A stretch of 11,886 nucleotides of DNA from Deltaproteobacteria bacterium (GTDB lineage: Bacteria; Bdellovibrionota; UBA1018; UBA923), in the NCBI GenBank assembly GCA_016194795.1, contig JACQAX010000377.1, positions 1-11,886 of the forward strand. The letters run 5' to 3'. Both the position numbers and the translations under genes were made by a program. This document shows positions 1 to 7,035 of the stretch, in pieces. The notes beneath the pieces are model-generated. The model made no database searches. It worked only from the letters and a program-made list of their open reading frames with translations, and was not told the origin of the DNA. Numbering within the stretch: the first letter of the stretch is position 1; each line of letters opens with the position of its first letter.

Positions 1-3000
1 CGGCTCCGATGGGATCGCTGTCCGGAAAGTAGGTGTAGCGAGTGGTGACGCCGTTAGGGTCGACCTCCGCGGTGAGCTGGCCGAGCTCGTTCCACTCGTA
101 GCTCCGCTCGCGCGACTGAAGGACGCCTTTGGCGCCACCCTTCGAGACCGTCGGATAAACGGACTTCTGAAGGACCCCGCCCTTGTAGACGTGCCGCGTC
201 TCCCGCCCCAACGCGTCCTTGTGTCGAATGAGAAGCTGCAACCCCGGCTCGTACTCGAAGCTTTCGTGGATTGACTGGATCGCGACCGGCTGAGGGTCAA
301 CCTTCGGATCGTAGACACCGACGGTTCGAGTCACAAGCTCCGAGCCTTTGCTGGGGAAAAGCCAGCGGTCCTTCAGATTTCCGCGGTCTCTCGGATCGTT
401 CGCGTTTTCGTCGAAAGCGAGCTGCTCGGCGTTCCCGGCCGGAAAGTCGTGCCGGGTCATCTCGCCGTGCCTGTTGTAAAGATACGAGTGGGTGACGTCG
501 CGTCCACGCACGTGGTTCACGGTACTCTTGAGAAACGGCGCGAAGCCCGGGCTCGAAGGCGCGAACTGCAGCTGGCGCGCCTGTTTCTTGCGGTCGTACC
601 AGGTCAGCGACGTCCCCTGAGGAGAGAAAACGTACTTCCCTTTCCCGTGAGCCTGCTCGCTCACGTGCCCGTTCGCGTCGTACGTCATCGCGATGGTGCC
701 ATTTTTGGGATCCGTCCGGACGTGCAGCCGATGCTGATCTGGCGCCAGGTAGTACGAGTAACTGGTGGTTCGTCCCGCTGGAAATGGATTGTCCGGATTC
801 GTGATGATCGGGCTCCGCACCGTAAGCAGGCTGCCGGCAACGCCGTTGGGGTCGTTGGCGCCGTACATCCCGAACTTCACGTCGCTGCCGGAATAGTCGC
901 CGAGACCGGCGAGCCTGCGGGTAATGACATCATGGTGCAGAGCGAAGTTCCGCCCCATCATGTCCACGATCCGGAAAACTCCCCCGTGCGCGGCGTACGA
1001 CTGCCGCATCCGGTTGCCGAAACGGTCTTCCATGGTGACGAGAACGTAGTACAAGCCTTCGAGCCCGCCGACCGGTGCGAAGGTCATGAACTGGCCGACC
1101 CGCGTGCGCAATCGAAAGAACCCAGCGGCATCTTCCTCGAGCTTTGCGTAGATTCCGTCGGGACTCTCCCAACCGCTGGCGCCGCGTACGAAATCAACGA
1201 GCATCGCCGCGTCGCTGAACATGCGGATCCGCTCTCTCGACTCCCGCCACAGGAAAACGTTCCACGACGGGCTCCAGCCGAATCCAAGCGAGCTTTCGTA
1301 GTCGTTCCCCGAACGATAGGTGCGTGAAAACTGCACGTCGTACTGGCGGCCCGGAACGGCGCGATCGGTCTCGACGAAGACGAGCTCACCGGTGCCGGGA
1401 ACCACCGAGCCGCAAGCGCCGAGCCTCGGGACCGCCACGCGGTACGTCTCCTGGGGCATGGGCGCGCCGTTGACCACGTAACGCTTCGGCTTCGCGAACA
1501 CGGGAACGGGATCAACGGGGTAAACAGCGCCGCCGACGACCATCTGTCCGACGGCACGGACGCGGATATAGCCCCCCCCGAGCGGGGCGTCCGCGGCGTC
1601 CCCCAGGACGACGACCTCCGTCGCCGGCGACGTCTGTCCGACGTTGCCCCGCGTGTTCACGTCCGACATCGTGTAAATGCCTTGGGCCGGGTTGGTCTCA
1701 TTGGCGTCGAAGCTCAGAACATGGTCGGGGTTATCCGAAAAAAGACCGGTCGGATCCTGAAACCTCAATTGAAGCTGCAACTGGCCGCGGTGCTTCGGCG
1801 GGTACTCCTGTACCTCGACCGTGATCGTATCGCCGGTGTTGATCTGCCTGGCGACCTCCCATCCCGCGGGAGTCTTCCGCCTGATCGTCTGAGCCAGACT
1901 CCAGAACTCGAGACGGTTGAGCAGATGGATGGGCCGCAACAGATTGGGAATCGCGGTGGCCTCCCACTCGAGGCGACCGCCGCGCGGCACGGCGAGTCCG
2001 GTCGTTCCCGTCGGGAGCCCGGTCGGCGCAACGAGATCGGCCGGAAGCGTATAGAACAGATCGGATCGATAATAAGTCGCCGTCGTACCTGGAAGAGGGC
2101 TCATCGTGAGCTTGAGCGGCGTGCCAACGGCTCCGGTAGCCGGGTACGGAGCGAGCGCGCTTACCCGCGCGGAAAACGGAGGCGGGGGCGCGAGCGTCGC
2201 ACCGAGCGAGCCCGCCCGAACGCAGAGGTATTGCAGAAATGGCGCGGGATGCTTCTGACCACCGCCGATCTCCCGTACCGACGTGACGAAGCTCGTTCCT
2301 CCCGCAAGGACGTTGGGGCGCGTCCCGACCTCGGCGAGAAAACGACGCTCGGTCGCCGCTTTCATCGCATTTTCCACGCGTATGGTGATGACCTGGACTC
2401 CGAGCGGCACCTTGATTTTCGCGCTGAAGCTCCCCTTCCACGCGAAGGGACGCCCGTAAGACTTCGTTTCGGCCGCCCCGGCCAATGGAACCGTCGCTCC
2501 ATTCACCAGAACCTGGGTCGGCGCCGCGGCACTCGACAGGTCCGCGAAAAAATCCCGCACCCAGCCCCGAACTTCGACGATAGCGTCCGTACCGGCCGCC
2601 ATGGTATTCCAGGTCGCGTCGACATTGGTGTCGATGTGCAGCTTCGGTGCGATGATCCGATCGCGTTGAAGCGCATCGCCGACCTGGATGAGCTGAAAAG
2701 ACGTCATGGGACGGTCGGGCGTCCCAATCTCGTCCTTGCCGGGATAGTTCGGGTTGTCGACGAACGCCCGAAGGGTGTTGGCACCTGCGGAATGGATGAA
2801 CGGCAGTGGTGGCGGCGCCACGGTCTGGCCGCCGTTGTCGTTGTCGAGATAGACGGTGTAGGCCGCCGTACGATACCGCGAATACTGAAGGGCGAATTGG
2901 ACCCGAGACGCGGGCACTTTGATCTGGTGCCCTGCGAAGATCCAGCAATCGAGCGAGGTCCCGACGTCGTCGCTGAGCACCTCCACGAAGAACTGCGCGT

Positions 3001-4810
3001 CTTTCGGAATGCTCTCGGGGGTGCCGTCCGCCTTGAAGTACGTCACCGGGATGATCGACGAATCGAGGATGGGCACGAACTTGCCCGGCGCCGCCTCTCT
3101 CACGAAATAGATGCGCGGCTGCAGCGCCGCCAGGCGCAGCGTGAGGTTGGTCTGTCTCGAAACGACGCTCGTCACGCCATTGGGATCCGTAACCAGCACC
3201 TTCGCGACGGCGGTGATCTCGACGAGGTTGTCGCGATTCTTCGCGCTCGACTGAAACTCGACCTTGTACGTATACGGGCGAAGCTGGGTAAGGACTTCTT
3301 TGACCTCGTCGACCCAGCCCGCACCCGCCGGTGGCACGGGAGCTGGTCCGCCGGACGGCGGCGGCTTGGGCGTGACTCCTCCGACCGGAATCGATATCGG
3401 AGGGCGAATCGTGATCGGGGGATGAATCACGAACGGCGGGTGGGCGGTATACGAAGGGAATATCCCACTCGGAATCTGAATCTCGGTAACGCGGATTTTT
3501 CCCGGGATCATGTCTTTGCTGGCTGGAGACGGGTCGTCCACCGAGGAGTTGATGGGAGCCGCACGAACTTTGAAATCGAGATCCATCTCCACGATGGCCT
3601 CGTTGCCCGTGCCCTTGAAGAGGTCGATCTCCACAATGAACGGCTGGGCCACCTCTCGACTGGGCCCAAGATACCGGATCGCGTCGTTCTTGACCTGCCC
3701 GCTGATCCCGAAATGACCGTCTCGGTCCCCGGCCCGAGTTGCCTCGATGTAAGCAGGCAGCTGGCTTATCGATATCAAGCCGGTGTCGAGCGGCGACTTA
3801 CCGACGCCTTTGATCTTCAGCGTCTCGGTATCCGGGAAGTCAGGCAGCCGCAGATCCAACTCGAACGCGCCGGGCTGTCTCGGATGGGCAATGGTCGTCG
3901 AGCCCCACCCTCCGGACGAATTCTCGGTTCCGTGCAGCTCGACGACGTTGGCGTTCGGCGTCTCGCAATGAATGAGGAGGTTAGGCTGAGCGACGTCGCT
4001 CGCCGACACTGCCTTCGTCCGCGCATCCGACACGCTGGGACGGACCGGCGGGGCCGCGCTCAAAAGCGGAAGCGAGCCCAGGTCGTTGGACGAGTCGGGG
4101 TTGTTCAAAGCCGGCGTACGGACGTTGATGTCGAAGGTCGCGCCGGCGACGTTCCGGTTGCGATACCCGCTGATCTGCACCCGAACGAGATCCTTGCGAT
4201 TGCCGAGATTCAGCTCCGCCTTGAGCTTACCGTCGTCGCCCGTGGCGAGAATGCCGTAATGGCCCATGCCTTCGTACACGAAACCGCAGGCTCCGTTGAC
4301 GACCTCCATCTCGAGCAGGAGGTTCGGGACCGGGGCACTATTGTAGGCCTTCTCTTTTGCCAACACGACGACGTCGACCTGCCGGCCGTTCGGACGGCGC
4401 GCGACCTGCTCGAGATCGGCTCCGACCGGGGCCAGCACCTCGAGCACCGTCGTATCGTAAGTCCCGACCACGTGCACGTCGTGGGACGCGTAAAGAGTCT
4501 CCACGACAAAGGTGTTCAGGCCCTCCTCCGGCCCTAGCACGAACTTGGGCGCCGTAACCTGCCCGGACGGATCCAGGGTCGTTTTGAAGAAGTTCGACTG
4601 TACTTCGACACCAGGCTGGCTGCCGGGAACAAGAAAAAAACCGCCGCCGCAGACGACGTGAAACTCGACGTCGCCGCTTCTCGATGCGCTCGGCCCTGCC
4701 GCCAGACCCTGCGAGTCTTTCGACTGGAATACGAATTCGCCCTTCGAAAGCACCACGCCGGGCGCAACGGGAATCGTCCACTGGCGAAGGGCGTCTACTG
4801 AGTACGGCAC
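1..4810 (-). CDS. Giant RHS/YD-repeat protein with long beta-rich N-terminal region (partial, C-terminus off left edge)
   Basis: The frame is open from a GTG at 4808-4810 to the window edge (1603 codons, no stop), so the C-terminus is missing. It is the first ATG, GTG or TTG after an in-frame TGA near 4890, and AGAGGG (4818-4823) lies 7 bases before it. Residues about 160-231 resemble a bacterial Ig-like (Big) domain. Residues about 452-498 are a Pro-rich linker with PPFVIHPPITIRPPISIP. Several unassigned beta-rich segments follow. From about residue 1127 the DUF6531/RHS core starts (GTGELVFVETD, then YDVQFSRTYRS from Y1157, then LGFGWSPSW). YD-type repeats follow, such as SYEWNELGQLTAEVDPNG near the left edge. 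No N-terminal signal peptide is visible. RHS proteins form beta-cocoon shells, often around a variable C-terminal toxin; whether this one carries a toxin cannot be seen. It is probably co-transcribed with the gene at 4824-5486. Confidence 0.93.
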   Translation of the reverse strand, partial: MPYSVDALRQWTIPVAPGVVLSKGEFVFQSKDSQGLAAGPSASRSGDVEFHVVCGGGFFLVPGSQPGVEVQSNFFKTTLDPSGQVTAPKFVLGPEEGLNTFVVETLYASHDVHVVGTYDTTVLEVLAPVGADLEQVARRPNGRQVDVVVLAKEKAYNSAPVPNLLLEMEVVNGACGFVYEGMGHYGILATGDDGKLKAELNLGNRKDLVRVQISGYRNRNVAGATFDINVRTPALNNPDSSNDLGSLPLLSAAPPVRPSVSDARTKAVSASDVAQPNLLIHCETPNANVVELHGTENSSGGWGSTTIAHPRQPGAFELDLRLPDFPDTETLKIKGVGKSPLDTGLISISQLPAYIEATRAGDRDGHFGISGQVKNDAIRYLGPSREVAQPFIVEIDLFKGTGNEAIVEMDLDFKVRAAPINSSVDDPSPASKDMIPGKIRVTEIQIPSGIFPSYTAHPPFVIHPPITIRPPISIPVGGVTPKPPPSGGPAPVPPAGAGWVDEVKEVLTQLRPYTYKVEFQSSAKNRDNLVEITAVAKVLVTDPNGVTSVVSRQTNLTLRLAALQPRIYFVREAAPGKFVPILDSSIIPVTYFKADGTPESIPKDAQFFVEVLSDDVGTSLDCWIFAGHQIKVPASRVQFALQYSRYRTAAYTVYLDNDNGGQTVAPPPLPFIHSAGANTLRAFVDNPNYPGKDEIGTPDRPMTSFQLIQVGDALQRDRIIAPKLHIDTNVDATWNTMAAGTDAIVEVRGWVRDFFADLSSAAAPTQVLVNGATVPLAGAAETKSYGRPFAWKGSFSAKIKVPLGVQVITIRVENAMKAATERRFLAEVGTRPNVLAGGTSFVTSVREIGGGQKHPAPFLQYLCVRAGSLGATLAPPPPFSARVSALAPYPATGAVGTPLKLTMSPLPGTTATYYRSDLFYTLPADLVAPTGLPTGTTGLAVPRGGRLEWEATAIPNLLRPIHLLNRLEFWSLAQTIRRKTPAGWEVARQINTGDTITVEVQEYPPKHRGQLQLQLRFQDPTGLFSDNPDHVLSFDANETNPAQGIYTMSDVNTRGNVGQTSPATEVVVLGDAADAPLGGGYIRVRAVGQMVVGGAVYPVDPVPVFAKPKRYVVNGAPMPQETYRVAVPRLGACGSVVPGTGELVFVETDRAVPGRQYDVQFSRTYRSGNDYESSLGFGWSPSWNVFLWRESRERIRMFSDAAMLVDFVRGASGWESPDGIYAKLEEDAAGFFRLRTRVGQFMTFAPVGGLEGLYYVLVTMEDRFGNRMRQSYAAHGGVFRIVDMMGRNFALHHDVITRRLAGLGDYSGSDVKFGMYGANDPNGVAGSLLTVRSPIITNPDNPFPAGRTTSYSYYLAPDQHRLHVRTDPKNGTIAMTYDANGHVSEQAHGKGKYVFSPQGTSLTWYDRKKQARQLQFAPSSPGFAPFLKSTVNHVRGRDVTHSYLYNRHGEMTRHDFPAGNAEQLAFDENANDPRDRGNLKDRWLFPSKGSELVTRTVGVYDPKVDPQPVAIQSIHESFEYEPGLQLLIRHKDALGRETRHVYKGGVLQKSVYPTVSKGGAKGVLQSRERSYEWNELGQLTAEVDPNGVTTRYTYFPDSDPIGA

Positions 4811-4817
4811 CTGCTCG

Positions 4818-4823
4818 CCCTCT
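4818..4823 (-). promoter_or_regulatory. Ribosome binding site deciding the GTG start of the RHS gene
   Basis: AGAGGG on the minus strand lies directly after the TAG stop of the upstream gene and 7 bases before the GTG at 4810. No other start codon exists between the in-frame stop upstream and this GTG, so this site fixes the start. The tight spacing suggests translational coupling. Confidence 0.65.
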
Positions 4824-5486
4824 CTACTTCTTATTCGGGTTGTAACACGTGATCGTGAGCCTCGGCAGCGCCTGCTTGATACCGGCGGTCACCGAAGCCT
4901 TGCCGGTCCAGCAGAAAAGCTCCTGGCCCTTTTCAGATGGAGCGCCCTTTTTGGGATTGATGACGATCGTGCGATCCTGGCATTGCGGCGCTTTGCAAAT
5001 CGAGTAAGTGGGGGCCAGGGGGCCCGTCGTCGTCGGGCTCGGCGAAAAGTTCACCTTACCGTTCTTTCCGAACGTGATCTCAGGAGTACAGCCCTCTTTG
5101 TTGCTCGAGGCCGGATCTTCCACGCAGCTGATCTCCATCGAGCCCTTCCCGGAATACGACGTCTGGGCGCAGTCGAACGCCGGAGCAAGCGGGACGATGA
5201 CGTTGTTGTATTTCACCGTGACGTCAGACGCCCCCGTCTCGTCGGTCGGAGGCGGCAGGCAAACGTAACCCGAGCCATGGTTCGGATGATCGCCACAAGT
5301 ATTGGACTTCCCGCCCCGCTTGTAGGCCACGTCCAACGTGAACGCGATCGTCTTGTGTTCTCCGCACTTCATGCGAGGAAGAGGCGTAGGGTCCACCGTG
5401 AACTTCGTATTGGTCACGTCGCCGCCGTTGGCGAGTAACGGGAAAAACAAAACTGCCCCGAGGGTTATCGTCCGCAAGTTTTTCAT
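4824..5486 (-). CDS. Secreted cysteine-rich protein, unknown function (RHS-adjacent)
   Basis: This is a 220-residue protein of no family I recognise. Residues 1 to about 21 form a signal peptide (MKNLRTITLGAVLFFPLLAN), so it should be exported to the periplasm or outside. The mature part has ten cysteines (41, 64, 76, 106, 121, 133, 164, 169, 192, 214), an even number consistent with disulfides, and predicted beta-rich segments. Its stop is 13 bases before the RHS start, so the two are probably one transcript; an accessory or partner role for the RHS protein is an inference. Cysteine spacing and motifs (PAFDC, CKAPQC, TCYNP) match the divergent neighbour at 5603-6283, pointing to shared ancestry. 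The ATG at 5486 has no Shine-Dalgarno sequence; a candidate -10 box 8 bases upstream suggests a leaderless message. Confidence 0.88.
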   Translation of the reverse strand: MKNLRTITLGAVLFFPLLANGGDVTNTKFTVDPTPLPRMKCGEHKTIAFTLDVAYKRGGKSNTCGDHPNHGSGYVCLPPPTDETGASDVTVKYNNVIVPLAPAFDCAQTSYSGKGSMEISCVEDPASSNKEGCTPEITFGKNGKVNFSPSPTTTGPLAPTYSICKAPQCQDRTIVINPKKGAPSEKGQELFCWTGKASVTAGIKQALPRLTITCYNPNKK

Positions 5487-5494
5487 ATGTGATC

Positions 5495-5522
5495 AGTTTA
5501 GTTACCGCCCGGCCAGAATCAA
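5495..5522 (-). promoter_or_regulatory. Candidate promoter for the leftward cysteine-rich gene (leaderless)
   Basis: On the minus strand a -35-like TTGATT (5517-5522) and a -10-like TAAACT (5495-5500) are 16 bases apart, each matching 4 of 6 consensus positions. Transcription would start about 7 bases past the -10, at the ATG itself (5486), which fits the lack of a ribosome binding site. The hexamer ACCGCC (5504-5509, plus strand) lies in the spacer. The matches are moderate, so this is a candidate only. Confidence 0.35.
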
Positions 5523-5537
5523 GACATTCGATGGATG

Positions 5538-5566
5538 TCGACAGGCGGTCCGAACCGCCATACACT
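5538..5566 (+). promoter_or_regulatory. Sigma-70-type promoter for the rightward cysteine-rich gene
   Basis: A -35 box TCGACA (5538-5543, 5 of 6 to TTGACA) and a -10 box TACACT (5561-5566, 4 of 6 to TATAAT) are separated by exactly 17 bases. Expected transcription start is near 5573, giving a leader of about 30 bases with a Shine-Dalgarno sequence before the ATG at 5603. The spacer is almost filled by a perfect palindrome, described separately. Confidence 0.55.
5544..5559. promoter_or_regulatory. Palindromic operator candidate between -35 and -10
   Basis: GGCGGTCCGAACCGCC is a perfect inverted repeat with 6-base arms (5544-5549 and 5554-5559) and a 4-base centre. It lies wholly inside the 17-base promoter spacer, where a bound dimeric regulator would block or reshape RNA polymerase binding (MerR-type regulators bind spacers, though usually longer ones). 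The half-site ACCGCC recurs at 5504-5509, exactly 50 bases away, inside the spacer of the leftward promoter candidate. The regulator is not in the window. Confidence 0.4.
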
Positions 5567-5602
5567 CTTCGAACAAACTCAATCCATCGAGAGGGATCGA
5601 AA

Positions 5603-6283
5603 ATGGGGCCGGAAACCGGAAGTTCTATCGCTCGGCTGTTGCTGGTCTGCGCCTCTGCCTGGGGCTTATGCGGAAACGTCAAGCCGGCTTACGCGCATCC
5701 GCCTTTACTCGTGAAAATTCCCAGCATGAGCCCGAAAACTGACCCGAAAAACCCAATGGTGGTGAGTTGCGAGAAACAGGCGACGCTGAAGGTGACCGTG
5801 ACCGCTGATCATGCCGCGGACAAAACGAACTGTGCTTGTCCGACTTGCAGCTCCAGCAAAGAAGGCATCAAAGAAACGGGGAGCGGCGCCGCGTACCTGA
5901 ATTACATGTTTGGAGGAGGCGGAGCGCTAGCGCTCAAGACCCCTTTCGACTGCGGCGGCGACAAGGGGTACGTGGGCGTCGCCGACGTCACGATCAAGTG
6001 CGATAAAGACTGTAAGGCCTATGCCGAGTCGGACGGGTCGGCCCCCTTGGGCGCGAAAGGCACGGCGGGCGTGTCCTCCGACGTCAAGCTTCCTGTCGAC
6101 TTTACAAACGACCTCTTCGTTTTCAACGTCACGGGAGTGGTGGTTGGGTGCGCTCACAATAGCTGTACGGTCAAAACAAAGAGCCAACACGCGAGTGTCG
6201 ACTGCTATCCGCCGATTCCGGCGGCGCCGGTGAGCTCGCTGCGGGATACCAAGGCGTGGGTGAAGTGCGTGAAAGGCAAGTGA
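5603..6283 (+). CDS. Secreted cysteine-rich protein, probable paralogue of the divergent neighbour
   Basis: This 226-residue protein starts at the ATG at 5603, chosen because GAGAGGG sits about 7 bases before it and a signal peptide follows at once (hydrophobic residues 11-24, predicted cleavage after AYA31). An open frame reaching back to 5489 would bury the signal peptide and is rejected. The mature part has eleven cysteines (56, 77, 79, 82, 117, 133, 137, 183, 188, 201, 222). Several align with the neighbour at 4824-5486: C56/C41, C77/C64, PFDC117/AFDC106, C133/C121, the CxxxxC pairs 183-188/164-169, and DCYPP/TCYNP. A Gly-rich stretch (about 93-108) is unique to this copy. I do not recognise the family. 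The odd mature cysteine count leaves one cysteine possibly free or intermolecular. Confidence 0.87.
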   Translation: MGPETGSSIARLLLVCASAWGLCGNVKPAYAHPPLLVKIPSMSPKTDPKNPMVVSCEKQATLKVTVTADHAADKTNCACPTCSSSKEGIKETGSGAAYLNYMFGGGGALALKTPFDCGGDKGYVGVADVTIKCDKDCKAYAESDGSAPLGAKGTAGVSSDVKLPVDFTNDLFVFNVTGVVVGCAHNSCTVKTKSQHASVDCYPPIPAAPVSSLRDTKAWVKCVKGK

Positions 6284-6305
6284 CGAAACAGCGAGCAGGT
6301 CACTT
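6278..6305 (+). terminator. Inverted repeat over the stop codon, possible weak terminator
   Basis: AAGTGAC (6278-6284) and GTCACTT (6299-6305) are perfect 7-base inverted arms separated by 14 bases, and the left arm contains the TGA stop of the cysteine-rich gene. No T-run follows, so it does not look like a standard intrinsic terminator. It could instead be a 3'-end stabilising hairpin or chance. Confidence 0.25.
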
Positions 6306-6595
6306 CGGGCGTCTTCCGGCACACTACCGCAGCGGAGCTTTCGGAAAAGCACGCGCGAGCTCGGCGAGAACCGCCTCTCATCGCCGCCGTGCACGATCTG
6401 TGGACGGAAGGAAATGATGAGAGGTACGTTATTCAAAGGCCCGTCGGCGAAGGCCGGGACGGCCGAAGCGTCGATCCTCCCCCACCCGCATCGCCACACG
6501 TCCTCCCCATTGGCGTTGTGGTGTGCCCCCCACCCCAACAGCCAGTGGCCCAAAGCGTCTTCCCAGGCCCCGATCACTCCGTTAAGCTGAGCCCA
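6284..6595. other. 312-base intergenic stretch without a gene
   Basis: The stretch lies between the cysteine-rich gene and the iron permease family gene. Open frames crossing it on either strand do not resemble proteins and have no ribosome binding site. It contains a C-rich run around 6520-6540 and a short hairpin GCTTTCGGAAAAGC near 6340. I see no Fur-box-like sequence and no convincing promoter, although one for the downstream operon is expected here. Confidence 0.6.
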
Positions 6596-7006
6596 ATGAA
6601 AGCCAAACCCACCAACGAGCTCTTCCGAAGATTCGCCCATCGCACCGCCGAGCTGGTCGGAACCCCAGCCGCCTTCTCGACCGCACTGGCGATCATCGTC
6701 CTCTGGATCGCCACCGGCCCCCTCTTTCACTTCTCCGACACCTGGCAGCTGGTCATCAACACCGCCACCACCATCATCACCTTCCTCATGGTTTTCCTGA
6801 TCCAGAACTCCCAAAACCGGGACGCGAAGGCCTTTCATCTCAAGCTCAACGAGCTCATCAAAGGCGTTCGAGGGGCCAGAACCGAAATGGTGGATCTCGA
6901 AGAGCTGACCGACGACGACCTCGAGCGGATGCACGAGGAGTTTCGCGTGCTGCACGAAAAGCTGGCGAAGAAAATCGCTACCCGAAAGGGGAAAGGCAAG
7001 CCATAG
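6596..7006 (+). CDS. Low-affinity iron permease family membrane protein
   Basis: The 136-residue protein matches the small bacterial low-affinity iron permease family (PF04120-like) in length and motifs. It has two membrane segments (about 24-45 and 50-70) around GPLFHFSDTWQLVINTATTI, then FLIQNSQNRDAKAFHLKLNE, then a cytoplasmic helical tail with DLEELTDDDLERMHEEF and a basic end. Family members have been proposed to move Fe2+, but transport is weakly documented, so the substrate is uncertain. The ATG at 6596 is chosen because homologous length begins there; the upstream in-frame GTG at 6389 would add a Pro-rich stretch unlike the family. The ribosome site is weak. A peroxiredoxin gene follows after 29 bases, probably in the same operon, which would pair iron handling with peroxide removal. 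Confidence 0.9.
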   Translation: MKAKPTNELFRRFAHRTAELVGTPAAFSTALAIIVLWIATGPLFHFSDTWQLVINTATTIITFLMVFLIQNSQNRDAKAFHLKLNELIKGVRGARTEMVDLEELTDDDLERMHEEFRVLHEKLAKKIATRKGKGKP

Positions 7007-7035
7007 TCCTTCCGAAACGAATCGAGGACCTTTCC

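Noticed and set aside
1..1340. CRISPR array or DNA repeats suggested by the RHS repeats
   Set aside because: The repetition is at the protein level (YD motifs) with diverged DNA; no evenly spaced identical units were seen.
1572..1579. Run of eight C (G in the RHS coding strand) as a phase-variation tract
   Set aside because: It is short for slipped-strand switching in GC-rich DNA, and the reading frame continues cleanly on both sides.
1731..2948. A 405-codon minus-strand frame inside the RHS gene
   Set aside because: It is out of frame with the RHS reading, is Arg/Ser-rich and lacks motifs; a shadow of the real gene.
1682..4537. A 951-codon open frame on the plus strand
   Set aside because: It lies antisense to the RHS gene. 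Its product is Arg/Asp/Glu-rich with no domain, while the minus strand gives recognisable Ig-like and RHS sequence without a stop.
6389..6595. Longer N-terminus for the iron permease gene
   Set aside because: The added residues are Pro-rich and unlike the family, whose usual length starts at the ATG at 6596.
5927..6955. A 342-codon minus-strand frame spanning the intergenic stretch
   Set aside because: It is antisense to the cysteine-rich protein and the iron permease gene, both supported by motifs; no ribosome site and no protein-like pattern.
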